The notes beneath the pieces are model-generated. The model saw only the letters and a list, made by a program, of their open reading frames with translations, did not search any database and was not told the DNA's origin. From positions 1-64,000 of the forward strand of contig JAEWKA010000007.1 in assembly GCA_023386265.1 (NCBI GenBank): a DNA stretch of 64,000 nt, written 5' to 3'. Below are positions 25,414 through 33,702 of this stretch, one piece after another. The DNA comes from Bacillota bacterium. GTDB taxonomy: Bacteria; Bacillota; Clostridia; Oscillospirales; Oscillospiraceae. The translations under genes were made by a program, and so were the position numbers. Numbering within the stretch: position 1 is the first letter of the stretch; every line of letters begins with the position of its first letter.

Positions 25414-27402
25414 ATGAAGAAAACCACAACGGCGGAATACGGCAACACCAGCATATCACAGCTCAAGGGAGCGGACAGAGTCCGCAAACGTCCGGCAGTA
25501 ATTTTTGGCTCGGACGGACTTGAGGGCTGTCAGCATGCGGTTTTTGAGATTCTGTCGAACGCTATCGACGAGGCCCGCGAGGGACACGGTGACATTATAA
25601 CAGTAACCCGTTATTCTGACAAGTCCATAGAGGTCGAGGATTTCGGGCGCGGCTGCCCTGTGGACTGGAACGAGAAGGAAAACCGATTCAACTGGGAGCT
25701 GGTTTTCTGCGAATTGTATGCCGGAGGCAAATATGCCAACGACGAGGGTGAAAACTACGAATTCTCACTCGGATTGAACGGTCTAGGCTCCTGTGCAACG
25801 CAATACGCCAGTGAGTTTTTCGATGCTGTGGTTTATCGCGACGGTCAAAAATACACCCTGCACTTTGAAAAGGGCGAGAATGTCGGCGGGCTCAAAAAAG
25901 AACCGGCGGACCGCAAAAAAACAGGCTCGCTTTTCCGCTGGAGACCCGATCTCGCGGTTTTTACGGACATCGGCGTGCCGCGTGAATACTTCATCGAGAC
26001 TCTGCGCCGTCAGGCTGTCGTGAACGCGGGAATACTTTTTAGGTTCCGCTGGCAGAAGGACGACGGGAAGTTCGAAACAGAGGAATTCAAGTACGAAAAC
26101 GGCATCCTTGATTACGTTAATGAGATTGCAGGCGAAGAAACGCTTTCCGTTCCAATCTTCATCGAAACGGAGCGCAGGGGACGCGACCGAGAGGACAAGC
26201 CCGAATACAAGGTTAAGCTAACGGCGGCTTTCTGCTTTTCGAATAAGCTAAACTCCATCGAATATTACCACAATTCCTCTTGGCTGGAGTACGGCGGCGC
26301 GCCCGAGAAGGCCACGAAAAGTGCCTTCACATACGCGGTTGACGCATATATCAAAAAAATCGGCAAATACCAGAAAAACGAGAGCAAGATAAGCTTTCAG
26401 GACATATCCGATTGCCTTATCCTTGTCACAAACTGCTTTTCAACTCAGACCTCCTATGAGAACCAGACGAAGAAGGCTATAAACAATAAGTTCATCCAGG
26501 ACGCGATGACAGACTTTTTCCGCCAGCAGCTCGAGGTATATTTCATTGAGCACAAGCAGGAGGCGGACAGAATTGCCGAGCAGGTGCTCATTAATAAGCG
26601 CAGCCGTGAGCAGGCGGAAAAAGCCCGCCTGAACATTAAAAAGAAGCTCTCCGGCTCTGTCGACATTTCGAACCGCGTTCAGAAGTTCGTCGACTGCCGT
26701 TCGAAGGATGTGGACAGGCGCGAGATTTACATCGTCGAGGGAGATTCCGCTCTGGGTGCCTGCAAGCTCTCGCGCGACGCGGATTTTCAGGGCATCATGC
26801 CTGTGCGCGGCAAGATACTCAACTGCCTGAAGGCGGATTACGGGAAGATATTCAAGAGTGAAATCATTACAGACCTCATCAAGGTTTTGGGCTGCGGCGT
26901 CGAGGTCGAAAAGGGACGCGGCAAGGAGCTGTCGACCTTTGATCCCGACGGATTGCGATGGAACAAAATCATAATCTGCACCGATGCGGACGTTGACGGC
27001 TTCCAGATTCGCACGCTGATACTCACAATGATCTACAGGCTGATGCCGACGCTTATTAAGGAAGGCTTTGTCTATATCGCGGAAACGCCGCTTTATGAAA
27101 TCGAAACAAAGGACAAGACCTATTTCGCCTATTCCGACAGGGACAAGGCTGAGATAATGGAAAAACTGGACGGAAAAAAATGCACTATCAACCGCTCAAA
27201 GGGACTCGGCGAGAACGACCCCGAAATGATGTGGCTGACCACGATGAATCCCGAAACCCGCAGACTTATTCGGGTAATGCCTGAGGATGCGCAGCGCACC
27301 TCGGAGCAGTTCGACCTTCTGCTCGGCGATAATCTCGCGGGGCGCAAGGTTCATATAGCGGAAAACGGCTATAAATACATCGACCTCGCGGACATTTCGT
27401 AA
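25414..27402 (+). CDS. Type IIA DNA topoisomerase subunit B, divergent ParE/GyrB-like
   Basis: The 662-residue product has the GHKL ATPase domain: EILSNAIDEA (N49, D52), EDFGRGCPVD (about 75-84) and LGLNGLGS (119-126). The ATP-sensing switch lysine is in QTKKAINN (about 351-358). The TOPRIM domain has EGDSALGA (E442) and TDADVDG (523-529), so magnesium residues are intact. Differences from housekeeping GyrB: the usual RPGMYIG is replaced by RPAVIFGSDG and the glycine lid is altered. With the next gene it forms an A2B2 enzyme, most likely the clostridial topoisomerase IV-type enzyme for decatenation. Gyrase itself is not in the window. Confidence 0.88.
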   Translation: MKKTTTAEYGNTSISQLKGADRVRKRPAVIFGSDGLEGCQHAVFEILSNAIDEAREGHGDIITVTRYSDKSIEVEDFGRGCPVDWNEKENRFNWELVFCELYAGGKYANDEGENYEFSLGLNGLGSCATQYASEFFDAVVYRDGQKYTLHFEKGENVGGLKKEPADRKKTGSLFRWRPDLAVFTDIGVPREYFIETLRRQAVVNAGILFRFRWQKDDGKFETEEFKYENGILDYVNEIAGEETLSVPIFIETERRGRDREDKPEYKVKLTAAFCFSNKLNSIEYYHNSSWLEYGGAPEKATKSAFTYAVDAYIKKIGKYQKNESKISFQDISDCLILVTNCFSTQTSYENQTKKAINNKFIQDAMTDFFRQQLEVYFIEHKQEADRIAEQVLINKRSREQAEKARLNIKKKLSGSVDISNRVQKFVDCRSKDVDRREIYIVEGDSALGACKLSRDADFQGIMPVRGKILNCLKADYGKIFKSEIITDLIKVLGCGVEVEKGRGKELSTFDPDGLRWNKIIICTDADVDGFQIRTLILTMIYRLMPTLIKEGFVYIAETPLYEIETKDKTYFAYSDRDKAEIMEKLDGKKCTINRSKGLGENDPEMMWLTTMNPETRRLIRVMPEDAQRTSEQFDLLLGDNLAGRKVHIAENGYKYIDLADIS

Positions 27403-27422
27403 TGAGAGGATAAGAATACTCT

Positions 27423-29666
27423 ATGGCAAAGAAAAAACAGCCGGAAAACAAGAAATCCTCAGTGAATCCGGCAGTCGAAGGACTTCACGCGGAGGTGCTC
27501 GAGCAGCCTATCACGGAAACTCTCGAAGTGAACTATATGCCCTATGCGATGAGCGTTATAGTTTCGCGAGCAATTCCGGAGATTGACGGCTTTAAGCCCT
27601 CGCACAGAAAGCTCCTATATACAATGTATAAAATGAATCTGCTAACCGGCTCACGCACGAAGAGCGCGAACATCGTCGGTCAGACTATGCGCCTAAACCC
27701 CCACGGTGATGCTGCGATTTATGAGACGATGGTGCGTCTTTCAAAGGGCTGCGAGGCTCTTCTTACCCCCTTTGTGGACAGTAAGGGTAACTTCGGTAAG
27801 ACGTATTCACGTGATATGTCCTATGCGGCCTCCCGCTATACGGAGGCGAAGCTCTCGGATATCTGCTCGGAGCTCTTCCGTGACATAGACAAGGACACTG
27901 TCGACTTCGCAGATAACTATGACGGCAGCACAAAGGAGCCGACGCTCCTTCCCACAACTTACCCGAATGTGCTCGTTTCCGCGAATATGGGCATTGCTGT
28001 CGGCATGGCAAGCCAAATATGCGGCTTCAATTTGAATGAAGTTTGCGAAACCACCATAAACTACTTAAAAGATCCGAGCTGTGACATAATGCAGACGCTT
28101 ACCGCGCCCGATTTTCCAACCGGCGGCGAGCTTATTTATGACCGTTCAGAGATGGAGGAAATCTACCGCACGGGCCGCGGAGGCTTTAAGGTGCGGGCAA
28201 AATGGCGCTATCTGAAGGATGAAAACATCATCGAGATTTACGAGATACCCTATACCACAACTGTTGAAGCGATAATGGACAAGGTCGCGGAGCTCGTAAA
28301 GCTGGGCAAGATAAAAGAGATAAGCGATATGCGTGACGAGACCGACCTCGGAGGTCTTAAGGTCGCCATCGACCTCAAACGCGGAATCGACCCCGATAAG
28401 CTAATGCAGAAGCTAATGCGCATGACACCGCTTTGCGACAGCTTTTCCTGCAACTTCAACATCCTCATCGCCGGCAATCCGCGAGTCATGGGTGTCCGTG
28501 ATGTACTGGATGAGTGGACAGCGTGGAGAACGGAGTGCGTGCGCCGAAGAGTTTATTTCGACCTTGCCAAGAAGCGCGATAAGCTGCATTTGCTAAACGG
28601 GCTTAAAAAGATACTTCTGGATATCGACAAGGCCATCGCGATTATCCGTAACACCGAGCTAGAGGCGGAGGTCGTTCCGAACCTCATGATTGGCTTTGGA
28701 ATTGACCGCATACAGGCAGAGTTCGTAGCGGAAATTAGGATCCGCAACATCAACAAGGAATATATCATAAAGCGCGTCGAGGAGACGGCCCAGCTCGAAA
28801 AGGACATTGCGGACCTTGAGGACATCCTCAATTCTTCGCGCAGAGTAAAGAAGATAATCATCGATGAGCTTACCGATGTCATCAATAAGTATCCCACGCC
28901 CCGCAAAACGGCGATCGTTTATTCCCATGAGGTCGAGGAGCCGGACGCAGAGGACGAAATCGAGGATTATCCCGTCACACTGTTTTTATCTCGCGAGGGC
29001 TACTTCAAAAAGATAACGCCGCTTTCTCTGCGCATGGGTGGCGAGCAGAAGTATAAGGAAAACGATGGCCCCTTCCAAGAATTTGAGGCCGCAAACAAGG
29101 ATGAACTGCTCATCTTTTCTGACAAGCAACAGGTCTACAAAGTCCGCCTTTCGGACTTCGAGGACTCGAAGGCCTCGGTACTAGGCATATACCTGCCGAC
29201 ACATCTTGAGATGGACGAGGGCGAAACCGTGCTTTGCATGATTAACCCGGGAGATTACAGCACACATATCCTGCTGTTCTTTGAAAACGGCAAGGTCGCG
29301 CGGCTGGAGCTCTCGGCCTACGCAACTAAAACGAACAGAAAGCGCCTTACGGGCGCCTATTCAGACAAGAGTCCCGTTGTTGCCATCCTGCCAATAGCGG
29401 AGGACAAGGAAGTCGCCGTTCTTTCAACTGAAGGACGCGCTATGGTATTTTCGACAGCGCTGCTCACGCCAAAGACCTCCCGCACGACAATAGGCGTTTC
29501 GCTCATGAATCTGAAGCCTAAATTCAAGGTTCATAAGGTGATGTTCGCTGAAAAGAGCCCAATCAAAAATACAGCGCGTTACAGGGCAAGGACGATACCG
29601 GTTGCAGGAGCTATTCTGCGCGAAGAAGACAGAGAAGAAAAACAAATGAGTCTTATCGATGAATGA
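27423..29666 (+). CDS. Type IIA DNA topoisomerase subunit A, divergent ParC/GyrA-like
   Basis: The 747-residue product has the winged-helix cleavage domain with the catalytic Tyr139 preceded by Arg138 (AASRYTEAKLS). DGFKPSHRKLLYTM and HGDAAIYETMVRL are family blocks. In place of the usual [20 protein letters not shown]-like pattern it has a four-residue change (GNFGKTYSRDMSYAASRYTE). Residues 365-500 form the coiled-coil gate and 510-720 a beta-pinwheel-like domain without a clear GyrA box, favouring a topo IV-like role. It starts 20 bases after subunit B. Confidence 0.88.
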   Translation: MAKKKQPENKKSSVNPAVEGLHAEVLEQPITETLEVNYMPYAMSVIVSRAIPEIDGFKPSHRKLLYTMYKMNLLTGSRTKSANIVGQTMRLNPHGDAAIYETMVRLSKGCEALLTPFVDSKGNFGKTYSRDMSYAASRYTEAKLSDICSELFRDIDKDTVDFADNYDGSTKEPTLLPTTYPNVLVSANMGIAVGMASQICGFNLNEVCETTINYLKDPSCDIMQTLTAPDFPTGGELIYDRSEMEEIYRTGRGGFKVRAKWRYLKDENIIEIYEIPYTTTVEAIMDKVAELVKLGKIKEISDMRDETDLGGLKVAIDLKRGIDPDKLMQKLMRMTPLCDSFSCNFNILIAGNPRVMGVRDVLDEWTAWRTECVRRRVYFDLAKKRDKLHLLNGLKKILLDIDKAIAIIRNTELEAEVVPNLMIGFGIDRIQAEFVAEIRIRNINKEYIIKRVEETAQLEKDIADLEDILNSSRRVKKIIIDELTDVINKYPTPRKTAIVYSHEVEEPDAEDEIEDYPVTLFLSREGYFKKITPLSLRMGGEQKYKENDGPFQEFEAANKDELLIFSDKQQVYKVRLSDFEDSKASVLGIYLPTHLEMDEGETVLCMINPGDYSTHILLFFENGKVARLELSAYATKTNRKRLTGAYSDKSPVVAILPIAEDKEVAVLSTEGRAMVFSTALLTPKTSRTTIGVSLMNLKPKFKVHKVMFAEKSPIKNTARYRARTIPVAGAILREEDREEKQMSLIDE

Positions 29667-29689
29667 CTTTTAGGAGAGGTGCTACTGCC

Positions 29690-30562
29690 TTGAAAAAAGA
29701 ATCCGAATCGCTCCTCCAAACTGCTCTGAAGGTATTTAAGATAATACTGGGCTCCGCAATATTTGCTGTCGGCATCCAGTGGTTCTATTACCCGGCAACC
29801 CTCCTTTCGGGAGGCGTAACGGGTATTTCGATGATGATTAACTATCTCACCAGCTTGCCCATCGGCATAATGATGTTTGCCATGAACATTCCGCTGTTTA
29901 TAATATCGTTTAAGAACTATGGGTGGAGGTTCGTCGCGGGCTCACTTCTCGGAACTTTTGCCTGCTCCTTATTTATCGATCTTCTGGCACTTGTTGATTT
30001 CACAATAACCGCGGAGCCCTTCCTCGCCGCTATCTACGGCGGTATCATCACAGGTCTTGGGCTTGGCATCGTCTATACGACAGGCTCGACCACTGGCGGA
30101 ACCGACATCCTTGCCAAACTGATACGGGAAAAATATCCGTATGTTAACTTTGGTACGATGATACTTGTGCTGGATGCCGTGATAATCGCAGTCTATGCCG
30201 TCGTATTTCAGAAATACGATAAGGCGATGTATACGGTCATCGCAGTCTATATTGCGGCGCGGGTCATCGATCTTGTGCTTTACGGTTCGTCGCAGTCCAA
30301 GCTCTGCCATATAATCTCCGAATACAGCGATGAGATACAAAGAGAGATCGTAAAGGAACTGCACAGGGGCGTGACCGTGCTTCAGGGCAAGGGCGCGTAT
30401 TCTGGAGCGGACAAGCAGATTTTGCTCTGCGTTGTCAAGAGACAACAGATAGTCGAAATTAAAAAAATCGTCAAGAATATTGATAAAAAAGCCTTCGTTA
30501 TAGTCACTGATACGCGCGATGTCTTCGGCGAGGGCTTCGGAGACATTTCAAGCGATAAATAA
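29690..30562 (+). CDS. YitT family membrane protein (DUF161/DUF2179)
   Basis: The 290-residue protein has five or six membrane segments (QWFYYPATLLSGGVTGISMM is the first family block; TTGSTTGGTDILAKLI the second) and a C-terminal cytoplasmic DUF2179 domain (about 210-285, HRGVTVLQGKGAYSG). YitT proteins are uncharacterised. The start is TTG at 29690 with AGGAGAGGTG nine bases upstream; an ATG at 29663 overlapping the topoisomerase stop is the alternative. It is cotranscribed with the topoisomerase genes. Confidence 0.88.
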   Translation: MKKESESLLQTALKVFKIILGSAIFAVGIQWFYYPATLLSGGVTGISMMINYLTSLPIGIMMFAMNIPLFIISFKNYGWRFVAGSLLGTFACSLFIDLLALVDFTITAEPFLAAIYGGIITGLGLGIVYTTGSTTGGTDILAKLIREKYPYVNFGTMILVLDAVIIAVYAVVFQKYDKAMYTVIAVYIAARVIDLVLYGSSQSKLCHIISEYSDEIQREIVKELHRGVTVLQGKGAYSGADKQILLCVVKRQQIVEIKKIVKNIDKKAFVIVTDTRDVFGEGFGDISSDK

Positions 30563-30605
30563 AGACGCGCCGTTATGGTTTATTGGTGCGCGGGAGGAGC
30601 GGGAA

Positions 30606-31769
30606 ATGAAAAAAAAGATAATATCGGCGCTTATCTCAGTTTCTTTGCTCGTTTCGCTTTCAGGTTGCGCCGGACTCTTTCAAAAGGAATATCTCTCGGT
30701 TTCCGAATATAAGGATAACGCGCAAAGCGCTTCAAACAGCGATGTTATGCATATATCGGACTACTCTGAGCTCAAGGCTGCAGTCATCTCTCTTGTAAAC
30801 GATCATAGGACTGAGGGCAGATTAAGGTTCACGGATTACGACGGGACTATCCAGTCGGACCTTGCGCAGGCACTTCTGGAGGTCAAAACGGAAAGCGCCC
30901 TCGCGAGCTTTGCTGTAGATTATTTGTCCTATGACCTCAGCCGCATTGTCACCTACTATGAAGCTGTGGTTTACATAACATACAAACGCACCCAGAGCGA
31001 GATAGATGACATCAAGTACATAACAGGCCGCACTGAGCTTACCGAGACGCTCACTCCTGCGCTGGACGACATGGATTCATATATCGCCCTGCGAATAACG
31101 AGCTCAACAATAACGGCCGACGAGATTTCATCCGATATTAACGCGGCATATACTGAAAACCCCGCAAGCTGCGTAGTTCCTCCGAGCGTGTCGGTTAGAA
31201 TGCACCCAGAAACAGGGCTTCAGCGCATAATTGAAATTGAACTCGAATACGGCTGGAAGCTCTCTGAACTCCAAAAAATGAAATCCGCGCTTACCGAGAA
31301 AATACAGAAGATAGTATCTGATGCGTCGGATAACAAGAAAGCGAACTGTGCTCTCAATCTTTATCAGCAGCTAGCCCAAAGCTGTGCCTATGACCCGATC
31401 GGTGCGCTGCGAAGCAACAAGGCTGAGCTTAACTCAGGGCTCGGCTCAACAGCTTATGGCGCCCTTGTGGAGGGCTATGCGGACAGCAAGGGCATGGCTG
31501 CCGCATACAGCGCTCTTTGCTATGCCGCAGGCATCGATTGCTCAGTGGTAAACGGTAAGAAGGCAGGCGAGGATCACTCCTGGAACATTATAAAGCTTGA
31601 TGGGAGCTATTATCACGTTGATACTACAGGCTATTATTCCTTGGGCATTACGCACTCCTTTATGCAGAACGACGAGCAGATGAAGGAAGGCTATGCATGG
31701 GATGCCGCAAGTTATCCCGTCTGCAGCGGCGGTGAATCTTATTCCGATATAATCAAAAAGGTTTTCTGA
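30606..31769 (+). CDS. Lipoprotein with transglutaminase-like domain lacking the catalytic cysteine
   Basis: The 387-residue product has a lipoprotein signal (SLSGC, Cys21). The C-terminal domain (about 245-370) follows the transglutaminase-like fold: YGALVEGYADSKGMAAAYSA, the catalytic His324 in DHSWNIIKLDG and Asp339 in YYHVDTTGYY. In active relatives a Cys stands where this protein has Ser294 (DSKG instead of VCxG), so it may be a non-catalytic binding module. A coiled N-terminal region spans 35-240. ATG 30606 has GGAGGAGCGGG upstream. It follows the YitT gene by 43 bases. Confidence 0.82.
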   Translation: MKKKIISALISVSLLVSLSGCAGLFQKEYLSVSEYKDNAQSASNSDVMHISDYSELKAAVISLVNDHRTEGRLRFTDYDGTIQSDLAQALLEVKTESALASFAVDYLSYDLSRIVTYYEAVVYITYKRTQSEIDDIKYITGRTELTETLTPALDDMDSYIALRITSSTITADEISSDINAAYTENPASCVVPPSVSVRMHPETGLQRIIEIELEYGWKLSELQKMKSALTEKIQKIVSDASDNKKANCALNLYQQLAQSCAYDPIGALRSNKAELNSGLGSTAYGALVEGYADSKGMAAAYSALCYAAGIDCSVVNGKKAGEDHSWNIIKLDGSYYHVDTTGYYSLGITHSFMQNDEQMKEGYAWDAASYPVCSGGESYSDIIKKVF

Positions 31770-31794
31770 TTTTATTTTTCGAAACTGAATAGTT

Positions 31795-31845
31795 ATGCGG
31801 AGCAGTATATCGAGCCATACGGTTCGGGATTGCTCCGCATTATAA
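31795..31845 (+). terminator. Putative terminator of the topoisomerase-YitT-lipoprotein group
   Basis: ATGCGGAGCA (31795-31804) pairs with TGCTCCGCAT (31831-31840) around a 26-base loop, followed by TATAATTT. Confidence 0.6.
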
Positions 31846-31936
31846 TTTCCAGAAAACCGGAACAATCCAAATCTCTGTGCGCCTGAACAAATATGACGTT
31901 GCCGTTTTGTAGCTATTAACTAAAAAAACAAATAGA

Positions 31937-32006
31937 TTGCTGCGGTAATTAAGTGCTCTTTTGCCCTTGTCTTTGTAGGGCGTACAAGGTATAATTACCG
32001 CAAGCA
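31937..32006. repeat. Long imperfect inverted repeat upstream of the MATE gene
   Basis: TGCGGTAATTA pairs with TAATTACCGCA, extended by TTGC/GCAA with one bulge; the loop contains GCCCT/AGGGC. It lies about 130 bases before the MATE gene in a gap of 364 bases otherwise without genes. It may be a regulatory RNA hairpin, a terminator or a small mobile-element remnant; no riboswitch class was recognised. Confidence 0.5.
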
Positions 32007-32133
32007 AAAATTGTATCGCAAATTTGCATGAAACATATATTATTTGTATGCGAAAGCGCTGATTCGCGGCTGCGTAGGGATTGTTAAGTCTATATAGCGA
32101 AGACAATGAATTTGGAGTAGGGAGGGATTTCAA

Positions 32134-33489
32134 ACGAACGTAAATAATTTAACAAATGGAAAAAGCATCGCGAAGCAACTCGTTATGTTTGTTATCCCGA
32201 TTTGGCTCGGAACCTTTTTCCAGCAGCTATATAATGCTGCTGACGCAATGTTCGTCGGCAGATTTGTCGGCAAGGCTGCGCTCGCGGCGGTCGGAGGTCC
32301 GACATCGCAGATAGTTACACTGCTTATTGGCGTATTTGTCGAGCTTGCTGCGGGCTCTTCGGTTATCATCGCCCAGTATTTCGGAGCTCAAAACGGTAGA
32401 AAAGCGGGTAGAGCGATACATACGTCTATGGCGGTTGCCATCATTTGCGGTGTCATAATAACAGCTGCGGGACTCATATTTTCGCCGATACTCCTTAAGA
32501 GCATGGCCGTCGAAGGTGACGTTTACGAAATGTCCAACACATATCTAAAAATATTTTTCAGTGGAACTCTCTTCATAACAATATATAACATGGGATCCTC
32601 GGCGCTCAGAGCGCTGGGAGATTCAAAGCGGCCGTTCTATTACCTTGTTACAGGCTGCCTTACCAATATCGCGCTCGACTACGTGCTGATACGCTGGGCA
32701 GGCTGGGGAGTCAAAGGCGCCGCAATCGCCACAGTCTTTTCGGAGGGACTCAGCACAGTTCTCATAATCCGTGCGCTCTGCCGCCTGCCGGAGGAGCACA
32801 GACTGCATTTTAAGAAAATCACAATACATAAAGTCACACTCAATCAAATGCTGAGTATCGGTGTACCGGAGGGGATGCAGCAGGTGCTCTATTCCATTTC
32901 CAACATCCTTATCCAGACCAATATAGACGGGTTCGGTACAGATGCGATTGCGGGTGTGTCTGCATACAGCAAAGTGGATGCATTTTTCTGGCTGACGCTT
33001 GAATCCTTCGGCATAGCAATCACGGCTATGTCTGGACAATTCTATGGCGCGGGCAGGATATCAGGTGTTAAAAAGAGCGTTAAAATTTGCCTAATAATGT
33101 GTGCCGGAATTGCGGTTGTGATGTCTGTGCTGCTACTCGTTTTCGGAAAATCTTTGTTCGGGCTGTTCACCGATGATCCGAACGTCATCAACATAGCCGT
33201 TCAGATTCAGAAGCTGCTTGTCCCGAGCTACATCGTTTTCATATTTGTCATTGTTCTGGGCGGGGCTCTCCGCGGAATGGGACACTCCTTTGGACCGATG
33301 CTCATTACCCTTGTTGGCATCTGCTTACTCCGCGTTATTTGGATATACGCGGTAGTTCCGCTAAAGCCAGAGCTCCTGACGACGCTTTACAGCTATCCGC
33401 TGACATGGATTATGACCTCTCTTGCCTTCATCGTATACTATCGAAAGAAGATAAAAGACGAGCAGAGGCTCGCGTGTATTTCTCGCTAA
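32134..33489 (+). CDS. MATE family efflux transporter, apparent ACG start
   Basis: The protein has twelve membrane segments and MATE features: QLYNAADAMFVGRFVGKAAL near the N-terminus, the mirrored block TNIDGFGTDAIAGVSAYSK in the second half. These pumps export cationic drugs by Na+ or H+ antiport. The reading frame with the typical NVNNLTNGKSIAKQL start continues upstream of the first ATG (32185). GGAGGG at 32121-32126 is seven bases from an in-frame ACG at 32134, so ACG looks like the start codon or a mutated ATG. No site precedes ATG 32185, which would cut the conserved N-terminus. A strong terminator follows. Confidence 0.85.
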   Translation, partial: TNVNNLTNGKSIAKQLVMFVIPIWLGTFFQQLYNAADAMFVGRFVGKAALAAVGGPTSQIVTLLIGVFVELAAGSSVIIAQYFGAQNGRKAGRAIHTSMAVAIICGVIITAAGLIFSPILLKSMAVEGDVYEMSNTYLKIFFSGTLFITIYNMGSSALRALGDSKRPFYYLVTGCLTNIALDYVLIRWAGWGVKGAAIATVFSEGLSTVLIIRALCRLPEEHRLHFKKITIHKVTLNQMLSIGVPEGMQQVLYSISNILIQTNIDGFGTDAIAGVSAYSKVDAFFWLTLESFGIAITAMSGQFYGAGRISGVKKSVKICLIMCAGIAVVMSVLLLVFGKSLFGLFTDDPNVINIAVQIQKLLVPSYIVFIFVIVLGGALRGMGHSFGPMLITLVGICLLRVIWIYAVVPLKPELLTTLYSYPLTWIMTSLAFIVYYRKKIKDEQRLACISR

Positions 33490-33505
33490 GGACATACATA
33501 AAAAC

Positions 33506-33547
33506 AAAAAACTCCTGCAGCGCAACATCGCGGCAGGAGTTTTTTTC
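33506..33547 (+). terminator. Terminator of the MATE gene
   Basis: AAAAAACTCCTGC (33506-33518) pairs with GCAGGAGTTTTTT (33533-33545), with an inner GCG/CGC pairing and a T run. Confidence 0.9.
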
Positions 33548-33702
33548 TTAAATTTATATAAATATTTCCAAAAACACTTTATTTTGCTAAGAATTGTCGA
33601 ATAAATAAAACAATATGTTATCGTTTTGTTTTTTGGTATATAAAAACAATAAGTAAAACGACTAAATAAAACGGTTTTAAAAATCAAAACTGAGGTATTG
33701 TT

